Below, one piece after another: positions 1-7,845 of a DNA stretch of 19,633 nucleotides; position 1 is the first letter of the stretch, and each line of letters starts with the position of its first letter. The notes under the pieces are model-generated. The model was not told where the DNA came from, ran no database searches, and saw nothing but the letters and a program-made list of their open reading frames with translations. The position numbers and the translations under genes are program-made. The DNA lies in contig JANBTH010000355.1 in assembly GCA_027578815.1 (NCBI GenBank), positions 1 through 19,633 of the forward strand. Direction: 5' to 3'. This DNA comes from Coemansia sp. RSA 1804 (taxonomy: Eukaryota; Kickxellomycota; Kickxellomycetes; Kickxellales; Kickxellaceae).

Positions 1-1194
1 GGTTAAACGCCTCCTTTGCAAGCATGCGTCGAAAATGGCTCTGAATCAGCATTGCTGCCGCTTCTGTCTTCACTCCTCCTTCTCCTCCGCTCCTTGGTAT
101 CCGCACCACGCCTCCTACTCCTCCCATGGGTGATGGCTCCGGCGTTGCGCACTGCACCGGCACCTGTAGTGCAAGTGGTACCTTTGCTTTCAGCAGCGTC
201 TCTTGCTCCTTTGTATTCGTATTCGTATGTCGCTACAACTCCATTATCTTGTTGTTTTTTTGTGGATTTATCATATGATAAAAATAGAGTATTGTAACAA
301 TATCAGCACCAATATAAACAAAATATCCTGGCTTCCACTTTCTCTCGTGTGAGTCTGAGAACAATGCAAAACAACACAATGTGTAGAACAAGTAAAGGGA
401 AAAAGGGACTAACTGGGGCCAAAGCTCTAGTTTGTCTACTATCCCATTATCTTGCCTTGTTTCTCCTTCTCTTGCTCCCCCCGCACAAGCATCCAGAGGA
501 AGGAAAGGGGCAACAAAAGAAAAAAGAAACACTCTTCCCCGCTTGACATTTACCAAGCAGCTGTAAACCTATACCACACCGCACCACACGCTCGCATGGC
601 ATGCATGGTGTGTGCGGAGGACACTACTGAACAAGCTGTGCGCGCACATGAGTAAATAAATAAAAAAAAGAGATGCGTCGTGTGTGGGACCATGTGGGAA
701 TGAGAAAAAAAGGACAAGACAATAGGTTTCGAATAAACTTACCTTTAGAGTAGCACTAATAGTATCCTGGTTGCCACAATGGTCGCCCTCTCCTGCGTCG
801 TTATCATCCTCGCATAGTGGCGTCAGCGTAAGCATCTCTGTGCTGCGTCTGTGGATATTCCTGGCGTCGTGAAGCCGCTTTAGCTCGGCTTTGCTCATGG
901 GTCCAAAGAACACCTCGTCCTCCTCATCCATTTCGCTCAGCGAGCTGTCGTGCTCGTACTCTGATATCGTTAGCGAACTGGCGCTGTCGTTGCCACTCTC
1001 TATTCCACCCGCCCTTGCTTTGTTTTGCTTTGCTTTGGTTAGTACTGTTGTTGTTTGTGAGCCAGGAGTATTCCCGGATTCTGCAAATGCCCATCGGAAA
1101 AAGTAATTGGAAATAAACACTCACCATGTGAAACCATTGCTGCTGCCACTGGTCCTGGTATCGTGGACGAAGCCAGCGTATGCTCCTCAATCAT
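1..1194 (-). CDS. IQ-motif protein with acidic N-terminus, 5' part of a spliced gene, runs off left edge
   Basis: Seen: a spliced minus-strand model. Exon 1 is 1194-1125 (ATG at 1194). A 44-nt intron 1124-1081 starts GTGAGT and ends TTTGCAG. Exon 2 is 1080-743; 70 plus 338 nt gives 136 whole codons. A strong donor (AAAG|GTAAGT) follows at 742. The next plausible coding piece starts after GTTGTAG at 232 and stays open to base 1 in the matching phase. It ends with an IQ-like motif, AAAMLIQSHFRRMLAKEAF, typical of calmodulin or myosin-light-chain binding. Exon 2 has an acidic Ser/Asp/Glu stretch (SLSEMDEEDEVFFGP) followed by a basic segment (ELKRLHDARNIHRR). Unclear: the 510-nt intron 742-233 is long and may hide small exons. 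An open stretch at 556-233 could contribute but has no ATG and looks non-coding. The family is not recognised. A calmodulin-regulated cytoskeletal or signalling role is only inferred from the IQ motif. The exon 1-2 junction is well supported, the third exon less so. Confidence 0.6.
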
Positions 1195-1630
1195 TATCAA
1201 CAATAATAAGGGAAAAAACTGTATGGAATGCAGAAATATAAATAAAGATAAAATAAAAATAAAAAAGAGTATGTTGAGGGGAGGAGAAAACCACAATAAA
1301 GAAAAAAGAACTACATAAAAAACATGGATGATAAAAAAATTGAAAGTGTAAACAAACCTAAAAAAGGCGGGTGGGGAGGAGAAGACCAGCGAAATGATTT
1401 TTAGAAACTGAAAAAAACCGGTTTCTTTTCACTTTTATGAAGCACGTGGAATTGAAAACAAAAAAAAGAAGACCACCCTCTCCCTCTTCTCCTCCAACTC
1501 ACACCCTCTTTTTTTAATTGAATGCGGAGTGCAGACGGAAAACAATAAAATAAAGCTTTAATTGATAAGCATGGAAGAGCAAAAAAATGTAGCATTTAAT
1601 GAAATAAGAAAAAAAGCCAATAGAGTAGTT
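1195..1630. other. gene-free spacer between two minus-strand genes
   Basis: A/T-rich and purine-rich sequence with many short A runs and no convincing coding frame on either strand. It must contain the promoter of the IQ-motif gene (start at 1194) and the 3' end of the small membrane-protein gene (stop at 1631). No clear TATA box or other named site was found. Confidence 0.5.
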
Positions 1631-2002
1631 TTACAAGTCATCATCCTTGGAAGAAAGGCTATCGTACTTCAATGCCGGCGCATTGCTGTTGCTGTTACGA
1701 CGGCGCGAGTAGAGAACAATGCACAGTATAGCCAGAACCAACACACCAAGAATGGAGCAGGCGGCCATGGGTGGGACTCTTGCATAGTCGCCGTTGTGCA
1801 TTGGGTGTTCTCTCTTGAAGAAGGTTTCGGCGTATTGCTTAATGTCGCCCGTGGATGTGGGCTCGGCAGCATCGGGGACACTGCTTGTGCTGGCGGTAGC
1901 GACAGTGCTGCTGCTAATACTCTCTTCGCCGTATATAGGCTGGGCGCTAGCAGCGCGTACCAAGGCAACAGCAAGCGTCAAGAGAGCACCAGCTGGATTC
2001 AT
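1631..2002 (-). CDS. small type I single-pass membrane protein, function unknown
   Basis: Intact 123-codon frame with a clear ATG at 2002. Residues 1-20 form a typical signal peptide, with cleavage likely after AASA. Residues 27-52 are a short Ser/Thr/Ala-rich lumenal or extracellular stretch, suited to O-glycosylation. Residues about 80-98 form one strong membrane helix (ACSILGVLVLAILCIVLYS). A positive stop-transfer cluster, SRRRNSNSN, follows, and then a short tail ending in acidic residues (SSKDDDL). This order predicts a type I topology with the tail in the cytosol. There is no recognised enzyme or receptor domain. The layout matches small cell-surface or wall-sensor-like proteins of fungi, but that is inference. 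The protein at 11110-11637 has the same architecture without obvious sequence similarity outside the general features. The gene is divergent from the multicopper oxidase, sharing an 864-nt intergenic region. Confidence 0.75.
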   Translation of the reverse strand: MNPAGALLTLAVALVRAASAQPIYGEESISSSTVATASTSSVPDAAEPTSTGDIKQYAETFFKREHPMHNGDYARVPPMAACSILGVLVLAILCIVLYSRRRNSNSNAPALKYDSLSSKDDDL

Positions 2003-2866
2003 TTTAATGTTGATTAGCTGCGTAGAGGAATAATATGTAAAAAAATGTTATACAGATGAAAAAAAAAACAAAATTCCAGCTCTTGTTCTTTACTAGTAGA
2101 AATATAGTGGAAAAAATTTAATAGATAAAATTGACGAAAGAAGGAAAAGAGAAACTAGTGTGTTATAGTGTTGGATATGAGGTGTTCAATATTTCGGAAA
2201 TGCAAGCTTTAAAGTCAGTATACTTTGCAATTGCGGCCCTTCTCTCTTTCGTTTCTTTGCACATAGAAAGGAAGAGAAATAAAAGTCAGGACTTTTTTGT
2301 ATTTCCAACTTGGCGCGTGGACAAGCTAGTTAGCTAGCCAGCCAGCCAGCCCTGTGACGAGCCGGTGACAGCCGGACTCCACTCTTTTTCATTTGCTAAA
2401 CCATTTGCTAACTCGTTCACTCTGGTCTATCAAGCGGATAGGCTAGATTAGATCAAACGAGTAGTGGCGACAAACGGAGGTCTGTGTAAAACAAACACGA
2501 CTTTTGGCCAAACCGAAACCAAAAGATAAACAGGAGTATGCGCCGTGTGTTGGCGGATGGAACCATTTAAAGAATATGCCCGTTAAAACACGGCATGGCG
2601 CGGCTTGTGGAGAGGCTACCAGAACGACGGAGTGCAAATTCTTTTTTATTTTTTAGATGAATGCGCGTTATTTTATTTCCTACTCCGCAAAAAAAGTGAA
2701 GACGGCCATGGTCAATAAAAGGAAGTGCCGAGGTTGGCAGCATACAAGCATATAGACATACACCAGGCAATAGCATTTCTGTACTTTTTTCCCTTCTCTT
2801 CTCCTTGCTTTACATATCATATCTACAACCTGCATCCACCGGTCATTTCACTTTATTTCTACAGCC
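2003..2866. promoter_or_regulatory. divergent intergenic region between membrane-protein gene and multicopper oxidase gene
   Basis: No coding frame stands out. The region must hold both promoters. It has a short tandem CCAG/GCCA repeat at 2336-2351 within a CTAG/CCAG-rich stretch from 2324, several GATA cores between 2430 and 2530 (for example AGATAA in ccaaaagataaacagg), and a pyrimidine-rich stretch before the ATG at 2867. GATA factors commonly repress fungal iron-uptake genes, but the full iron-responsive consensus is not visible here, so no such control is claimed. Confidence 0.4.
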
Positions 2867-4525
2867 ATGAAAACTCTTTTGTTTCTGGCGCTTGCATTGA
2901 CAACAGCGCTTGGTGCCGAAATATATGTAGAGTGGAACGTCGGATATGTATCGGTCAATCGCGATGGCTACAACATGCGGCGCGCGATCGGCGTCAACGG
3001 CACGCTGCCGATTCCCGCAGTAGAGGCGGTGAAGGGAGACACAGTGTATCTAACAGTCAACAACGGACTTGACGTATCCACATCAATCCACGCACACGGG
3101 CTGTTCCAGAACGGAACGGCACACATGGATGGGCCGGCAATGATAGCGCAGTGCGGGATTCCGCCGGGCAGATCGTTCACCTACGAGTACACACTGACGC
3201 AGACGGGCACATACTGGCTGCATGCGCACGACCATCACCAGAATTCCGACGGACTGCGCACAGCCTTTGTAATCTACGACAGCGACAGCGAAGGGTCGCC
3301 CTATGCTTACGATGAAGCTATGCTGCTGACATTTGAGGACTGGTTCCGTGAGGAGTTTGCTGAGCGCGCAGCGCAGACGCTGGATCCTAACGCCAATTTC
3401 CCGCCGCCCCACGGACATGCTTTTGGACTAATCAACGGAATTGACGGCAACCAGTCAATGGCGCTGCATTTTGAGCCCGGCCGCCGTTACCGCATCCACT
3501 TGGCCAACATGGGCGTGCTAAACTGGTTCAAGTTCCAACTGCCTGGCCATCGCATGCAGGTGATTGAGGTTGACGGCGTCTATACGCAGCCGCTGGATGT
3601 CGATATAATTGACATTGCACCGGCGCAGAGATACTCGGTGCTTGTGTCGGCCCACGACTCGGACAGCTTCAATTACCAGTACAACGCAACATTGCATGCA
3701 AACTTTATTCCCACCGCTGCCGGTCTGATTCCGCGCGTGTATCTTGGCAATATCATTTACAAAAAGGGAGCGCCGCTCAAGCAGCTGCCGCCAATTGACG
3801 AGGCCTCCCTGAGCTGGCTAGATGATATTGATCTGACACCGTTGGATGAAGAGCCTGCGCTACCAGTTACTCGTTCAGTCGTGTACACGGCCGGAAATGC
3901 ACTCTACTCGACGGGCCAGCGCCTCGACTTCTTCAACAACATTACCTTTGCGCTGCCCGACGTGCCAACACTGTACACCGCACTAACCGCCGGTGACGCT
4001 GCGCTGGATCCGCGCGTGTACGGCCCGCAGACAAACGCGCTTGTTCTGCGGCATAACGAAGTGGTCGAGCTGACTATCCACAACCCAAACAATCTACCGC
4101 ACCCTTTTCACATGCACGGCCACGCCTTCCAGATCACCGAGTACGGTCCTGCCGATCTGCCGGTTGACGATGACAAGGCTCCTACCAACATCACTATATC
4201 CACTGCTGCCGCCGCACCAGTCAAGCGCGACACTATGGTCATTCCCGAGTACTACTACATTAAAGTCCGGTTCCGCGCAGACAACCCAGGCATCTGGCTG
4301 CTGCACTGCCATTTGGACATTCACTTTGCTATGGGCATGGCGCTTGCTATTGTCGAGGCACCCGACGTTCTGCAAAAGTCGCTCCACGTGCCTCCCGAAA
4401 TGTACTCTCTCTGCCACCAGCAGAAAATTCCCGTCTCCGGCAACGCTGCCGGCAAAAAGGGCCTTGACTTCACCGGCTTCCGTCCTCCACCCGTTGTTGT
4501 TGAGAGAAACTCGTCGCAAACATAG
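2867..4525 (+). CDS. secreted Fet3-type multicopper oxidase (ferroxidase/laccase family)
   Basis: Intronless 552-codon frame. Residues 1-16 are a signal peptide (MKTLLFLALALTTALG). All four copper signatures are present: L1 SIHAHG (His75, His77); L2 WLHAH (His119, His121); L3 HPFHMHGH (His412, His415, His417); L4 HCHLDIHFAMGM (His480, Cys481, His482, His486). That supplies the T1 site and the T2/T3 trinuclear cluster. The family couples four one-electron substrate oxidations to reduction of O2 to water. GLFQNGT, MDGP, IPPG and the late SGNAAGKKGLD stretch resemble fungal Fet3-type ferroxidases more than classical laccases. Unusual points: Fet3 normally ends in a membrane helix that holds it to the Ftr1 permease, but here the last 60 residues are polar and end NSSQT, so a soluble secreted or wall enzyme is predicted. 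The residue at the T1 axial position is Met491, suggesting a low-potential T1 copper. Several N-glycosylation sequons are visible. The true substrate (iron, phenols, ascorbate) cannot be read from the sequence. No permease gene lies nearby. Confidence 0.92.
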   Translation: MKTLLFLALALTTALGAEIYVEWNVGYVSVNRDGYNMRRAIGVNGTLPIPAVEAVKGDTVYLTVNNGLDVSTSIHAHGLFQNGTAHMDGPAMIAQCGIPPGRSFTYEYTLTQTGTYWLHAHDHHQNSDGLRTAFVIYDSDSEGSPYAYDEAMLLTFEDWFREEFAERAAQTLDPNANFPPPHGHAFGLINGIDGNQSMALHFEPGRRYRIHLANMGVLNWFKFQLPGHRMQVIEVDGVYTQPLDVDIIDIAPAQRYSVLVSAHDSDSFNYQYNATLHANFIPTAAGLIPRVYLGNIIYKKGAPLKQLPPIDEASLSWLDDIDLTPLDEEPALPVTRSVVYTAGNALYSTGQRLDFFNNITFALPDVPTLYTALTAGDAALDPRVYGPQTNALVLRHNEVVELTIHNPNNLPHPFHMHGHAFQITEYGPADLPVDDDKAPTNITISTAAAAPVKRDTMVIPEYYYIKVRFRADNPGIWLLHCHLDIHFAMGMALAIVEAPDVLQKSLHVPPEMYSLCHQQKIPVSGNAAGKKGLDFTGFRPPPVVVERNSSQT

Positions 4526-4905
4526 CATGGTCTAACATACAATGACACAGTTTCTATTTTATTGGAATTAAATTTTTTATATTCTGGCAATAATCGAATA
4601 CCACCCAAAATGGCTGTTGATTTCCTACTAACTTTATTACACGACAATATGATAACATATTCCAATATAGTTTAGTATTATAATGTGTTAATTATTGAAT
4701 CATATTTTTGGCAACTATTTTGGCTGTACAAAAAATTCTGAACCCGTCGTTTTTCCTAAACTAGTTTGCATTTAAAAATTTTATATATAAAGGGTTCGAT
4801 TGCACATTCTCAAACTTTAACAAGGATTCATACAAATTAAAATTCTATTTAATTTTCAAAACTTTATCTCATCAGTTTACCTCTCATTAAAAAGTAGTCC
4901 CAAAT
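4526..4905 (+). promoter_or_regulatory. oxidase 3' region, then TATA-box promoter of the 4906 gene
   Basis: The sequence turns AT-rich immediately after the oxidase stop. TATATATAAAGGG at 4782-4794 is a strong TATA box 122-124 nt before the ATG at 4906. This spacing is close to that of the other small genes in the AT-rich islands. No gene was seen between 4526 and 4780. Confidence 0.5.
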
Positions 4906-5150
4906 ATGGTTAATATTACTCTTATAGAACTTGCCACAAACTCTCGCTATACCCCTTTTGATGTTTCTAGCGGCTCATCAGGTTTACAGGTAGTGCAAAA
5001 GGCTCGATCTAGCTTTCCTGGTATAAGAATTAGAATTGTAAGCCGTTATGCCAATATCAGGTCAAAAATGCAAATGATGAAGTTTTTAATGCAGATGCCA
5101 CTTTATTTTTGGTAAATAATGTGATCAGAAAAAGCGTATCAATTTTTTAA
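4906..5150 (+). CDS. small hypothetical protein, 73 residues if a 23-nt segment is removed
   Basis: Read straight through, ATG 4906 gives 69 codons ending at 5115 with a Met/Lys/Phe-rich tail of poor quality. If the segment 5038-5060, which starts GTAAGC and ends ATCAG, is removed, the frame stays in phase (44 codons plus 29 codons plus stop at 5148-5150). It then continues as VKNANDEVFNADATLFLV, a much more protein-like ending. So there is either a very small GT-AG intron or an insertion/frameshift in a decaying gene. The N-terminal half (MVNITLIELATNSR, FPGIRIRI) alternates hydrophobic and polar residues as beta strands do. No family recognised and no signal peptide. A TATA box lies at 4782. 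The gene sits alone in an AT-rich island between the oxidase and catalase genes. Confidence 0.4.
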
Positions 5151-6323
5151 ATGTTTGAGGTTGTAAATGTGTTACTTAAATTACAGGCAAGATAGAAGCA
5201 TAAAAGTGACATCATCAGAATCCCTAATATTGTATTATTGGGAATAGAACTAATACATTTGTAGGTTTTAATAAAAGAAATATAAAGCTTACCATAACTT
5301 GTTCATTGGTACACTTATTGGATTAGCTTAAAAATGCTAATTACTTTTTCTTGGTTATTAGTAAATAAAAACTTGCAAGAATATTAATTTGTCTCTACCT
5401 GCATTCCACACATTTCCATCTCCATCCTGTCTTTAAACTAATCTTTTGATCAACCATGTAAACCATCAGCAAGACCAATGAGAACATCATTTTCAGCACC
5501 TCAATAGAGGTATTGGTTTTAAGAAATAGTTGTGGTGCTTTTTCTAAGCCTTGCCCTAGTACAGTGTGTGTGTGTGTGTGAAGAACATAGAATAAATATT
5601 GCTCTGTTTATAAATAAGAATAAAACTGAAAATAAACTAAGGAAAAGAAAGAAAGTAATAACTTGCAATGTCTCTGTCAGGGTATTTAACTGCCCTGTTA
5701 CTAGGCCAGCTGTAATCAGGGCTAAATTCCCTTATGATTTAATCTTCGCTAAAATCACGTGACAACGCAGATGTTATCACAAGCTGTAAACACAGCTAAA
5801 ACGTGTGCCGCAGATACAAGCGTGACACAATATATTGAAGCATATTGTAGCATGCTGCTCATTTTTATGCCATACATACTTTTTAAAGCAACAACATGAA
5901 AGGTATTAATATTAAATCCATAAACTATGATGCTCCTGGGTGCCAACATAAGTACTTGGAATTGATTGGTATTACCAAAATGACTAACAATTAGTGGATT
6001 ATAGAACATTATTGCACTATATAACATTAAATATAATAACTTTTTACTGTAGCCTTATGATTAATAGGCTAGTCATTACATTGAAAAGGCATTAAGTTTT
6101 TATTTAACAACACTTTATAAGAAAAAGTGAAATAGCCTCTAGAACATTTCAAGATAATAACTTTTTCCAATATATTTCATAATATTGTTTAATAACACAG
6201 GTTAATTGTGTGAGTCTGACAATAAAACAAAGTCAAGGCATGATAAAGTGTTTTTAATCAAGGTTTTGTTAGCTATATCATTTACCAAGTAGAAATATTG
6301 TAGAAAAAGTTGAAAAATTAGCC
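5151..6323. other. AT-rich gene-free stretch
   Basis: No frame on either strand has convincing composition. Open frames here (for example 5532-5762 plus and 5755-6027 minus) are short, begin at non-ATG codons or lack any domain. The stretch contains a (GT)n microsatellite at 5564-5580. No mobile-element ends were recognised. Confidence 0.5.
5564..5580 (+). repeat. (GT)n microsatellite
   Basis: An uninterrupted GT dinucleotide run of 17 nt within the AT-rich island. Confidence 0.9.
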
Positions 6324-6518
6324 TTAGGCTATACCATATCTTTTCTTGAATTCAGGGTATGGTAAGAAATCATGATAGTTTGCACAGTCTTGATTGCTGC
6401 AGTAATATATATTCTCTCTTATCGCCTTATGTTCAGCTCCGCCCCTACAAGGTATAGCCTTTGGTTTGTTACATTTATGACATGCAACAGCACATCCGCA
6501 GTTTGTAATAGTTGGCAT
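6324..6518 (-). CDS. cysteine-rich small protein, probable zinc-binding microprotein
   Basis: A 64-codon frame with an ATG at 6518. Cysteines are at residues 7, 9, 13, 16, 24, 40 and 45, arranged as CGC-x3-CHKC, a lone Cys24, then YYCSNQDCANYHDF. Two CxnC pairs plus His are typical of a small zinc ribbon or treble-clef-like domain, loosely reminiscent of GRF-type fingers, but no named family was recognised. There is no signal peptide, so it is probably intracellular. The C-terminus is basic and aromatic (EFKKRYGIA). On the minus strand a TATA box (AATATAAAAGG) lies at 6640-6630, about 115 nt before the ATG. The organised cysteines, unlikely in random AT-rich DNA, are the main argument for a real gene. 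A longer, spliced gene is possible because no upstream in-frame coding was examined beyond the promoter. Confidence 0.6.
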   Translation of the reverse strand: MPTITNCGCAVACHKCNKPKAIPCRGGAEHKAIRENIYYCSNQDCANYHDFLPYPEFKKRYGIA

Positions 6519-6629
6519 CAGGTAAATGTATCTACTAATGTATTAAATGTGTAGATATTATGCTTTGTAGTAATGAAGTTGAAAATGTGTAGTTTTCATT
6601 GCTGTTTTTTGTGAAAGACAAATTGTTCA

Positions 6630-6640
6630 CCTTTTATATT
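6630..6640 (-). promoter_or_regulatory. TATA box of the Cys-rich microprotein gene at 6324-6518
   Basis: Minus strand AATATAAAAGG, 112-122 nt before the ATG at 6518. The spacing and sequence resemble the TATA boxes of the three microprotein genes at 13.4-17.0 kb. Confidence 0.5.
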
Positions 6641-7845
6641 AGTTGGTATTGATACATTAAAATGAATAATAAGGGGTTGAATATCTAATGTGATATTTAT
6701 TGTATTGCAATTCTATTATGCTCGTCATTTATCAGTCAGCCGCTTTAATTTATTATTAAATAATTTTTAAATTTACACAAATGACGTGTGTCAGATATTG
6801 GTCATGGTCATAAACGCGTCATGTGTAATTATAAAGCAATAGCTCAAAAAATTTTTGCACGTTTTTAATTAACTCTATTTTGGGTTTAATTTACACTATA
6901 TTTGTTTAATTGCTGACTACCATTTTTAAAATCCAGTTACTATTAGTTTCAATTTATTAAACCTAGTCCGCGCAAGCATCGCTCATTACTTGATAAATTC
7001 CAGCTGTTTTGTTATAGCGTTATCATTGCCGTTTATGTACCTTGCCACAGTGAAAAGCTCCATGATTCTTGATATTATGCAGCATAAACGTTTTTTGCAA
7101 AGGTTCCGCCACAGCTGCAGTGGCTCTATGCGTTTGTTTTCATTGACCATATTTTTTTTGGCATTAACGTAATATTGTCAATCCCACCCGACGTTCTGTA
7201 CAGAACAACAGCAAAGGGTTAAAAGGGTTATTACTTGGCAATGCTATTCGTTGGTTAGTCAGAATGGAATACATGCCAATCAATAATTATAGACAACGTT
7301 AAGAAAAACTAAAAGAATGTATGAAAAAGTAAAAAAGGATCACAAGAGGCGGAACAAAACTAAAAAGGGAAATAAAGATAATCATGCTGCACATGCGAAA
7401 AGAAGATAAAGATTACTGGCTTATTCGCTTTTTTTTCAAAGATTAGATGAGTGAGAGCCGTGTGAGAATAAAAAATAAAGTGGCATGCACAAGGAAAATG
7501 AGAGGTCATATGCTCCGTTGCATGCTATTTTCCTTCTTTTTGGAGCTTCTAAGAAAAAATAAGCCGAGAAGTGGTGGGTGCGAGCTTAAAGACAAATAAT
7601 ATGCATGGAGAAGCAAAGGCTGGTTTGTGCACTGAATTTGTTTCAGTTGCTGACGGGACATTGTATTATTAATACAGTTTCTGCCCTAATCCTTTGGGAA
7701 AAAAAGGACAACTAAACGCTTGGTGCTTCACCATATAAATGACAAGGGCCATTCTCTCGGTGGGCGCAAGAGACGGGAACAACGACATCTCTTATCCTTA
7801 CTCCCAACGATATATACTTTTAGTTTTAACAGGCACGAAAACATT
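6641..7845. other. AT-rich stretch passing into the catalase promoter and leader
   Basis: Positions 6641 to about 7180 are AT-rich with no supportable gene. The 60-codon open frame at 6990-7172 has no recognisable features. From about 7200 the composition becomes purine-rich and more mixed. CCATATAAAT at 7731-7740 is a likely catalase TATA element, about 110 nt before ATG 7846. A pyrimidine-rich stretch ending TTTTAACAG just before the ATG could be a leader splice acceptor, but no donor was assigned. Confidence 0.4.

Noticed and set aside
233..556. 107-codon minus-strand open frame between exons of the IQ-motif gene
   Set aside because: Starts at a TTG, has no family features and lies inside the predicted intron; it may contain a missed small exon but is not a gene on its own.
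4784..4805. gggttcgattgc, resembling a tRNA T-loop
   Set aside because: No acceptor, D or anticodon stems can be built from the AT-rich upstream sequence; it is the segment just after a TATA box.
7010..7180. Minus-strand Cys-containing stretch suggesting another retroelement zinc motif
   Set aside because: Stops in every frame and no consistent Cys/His spacing.
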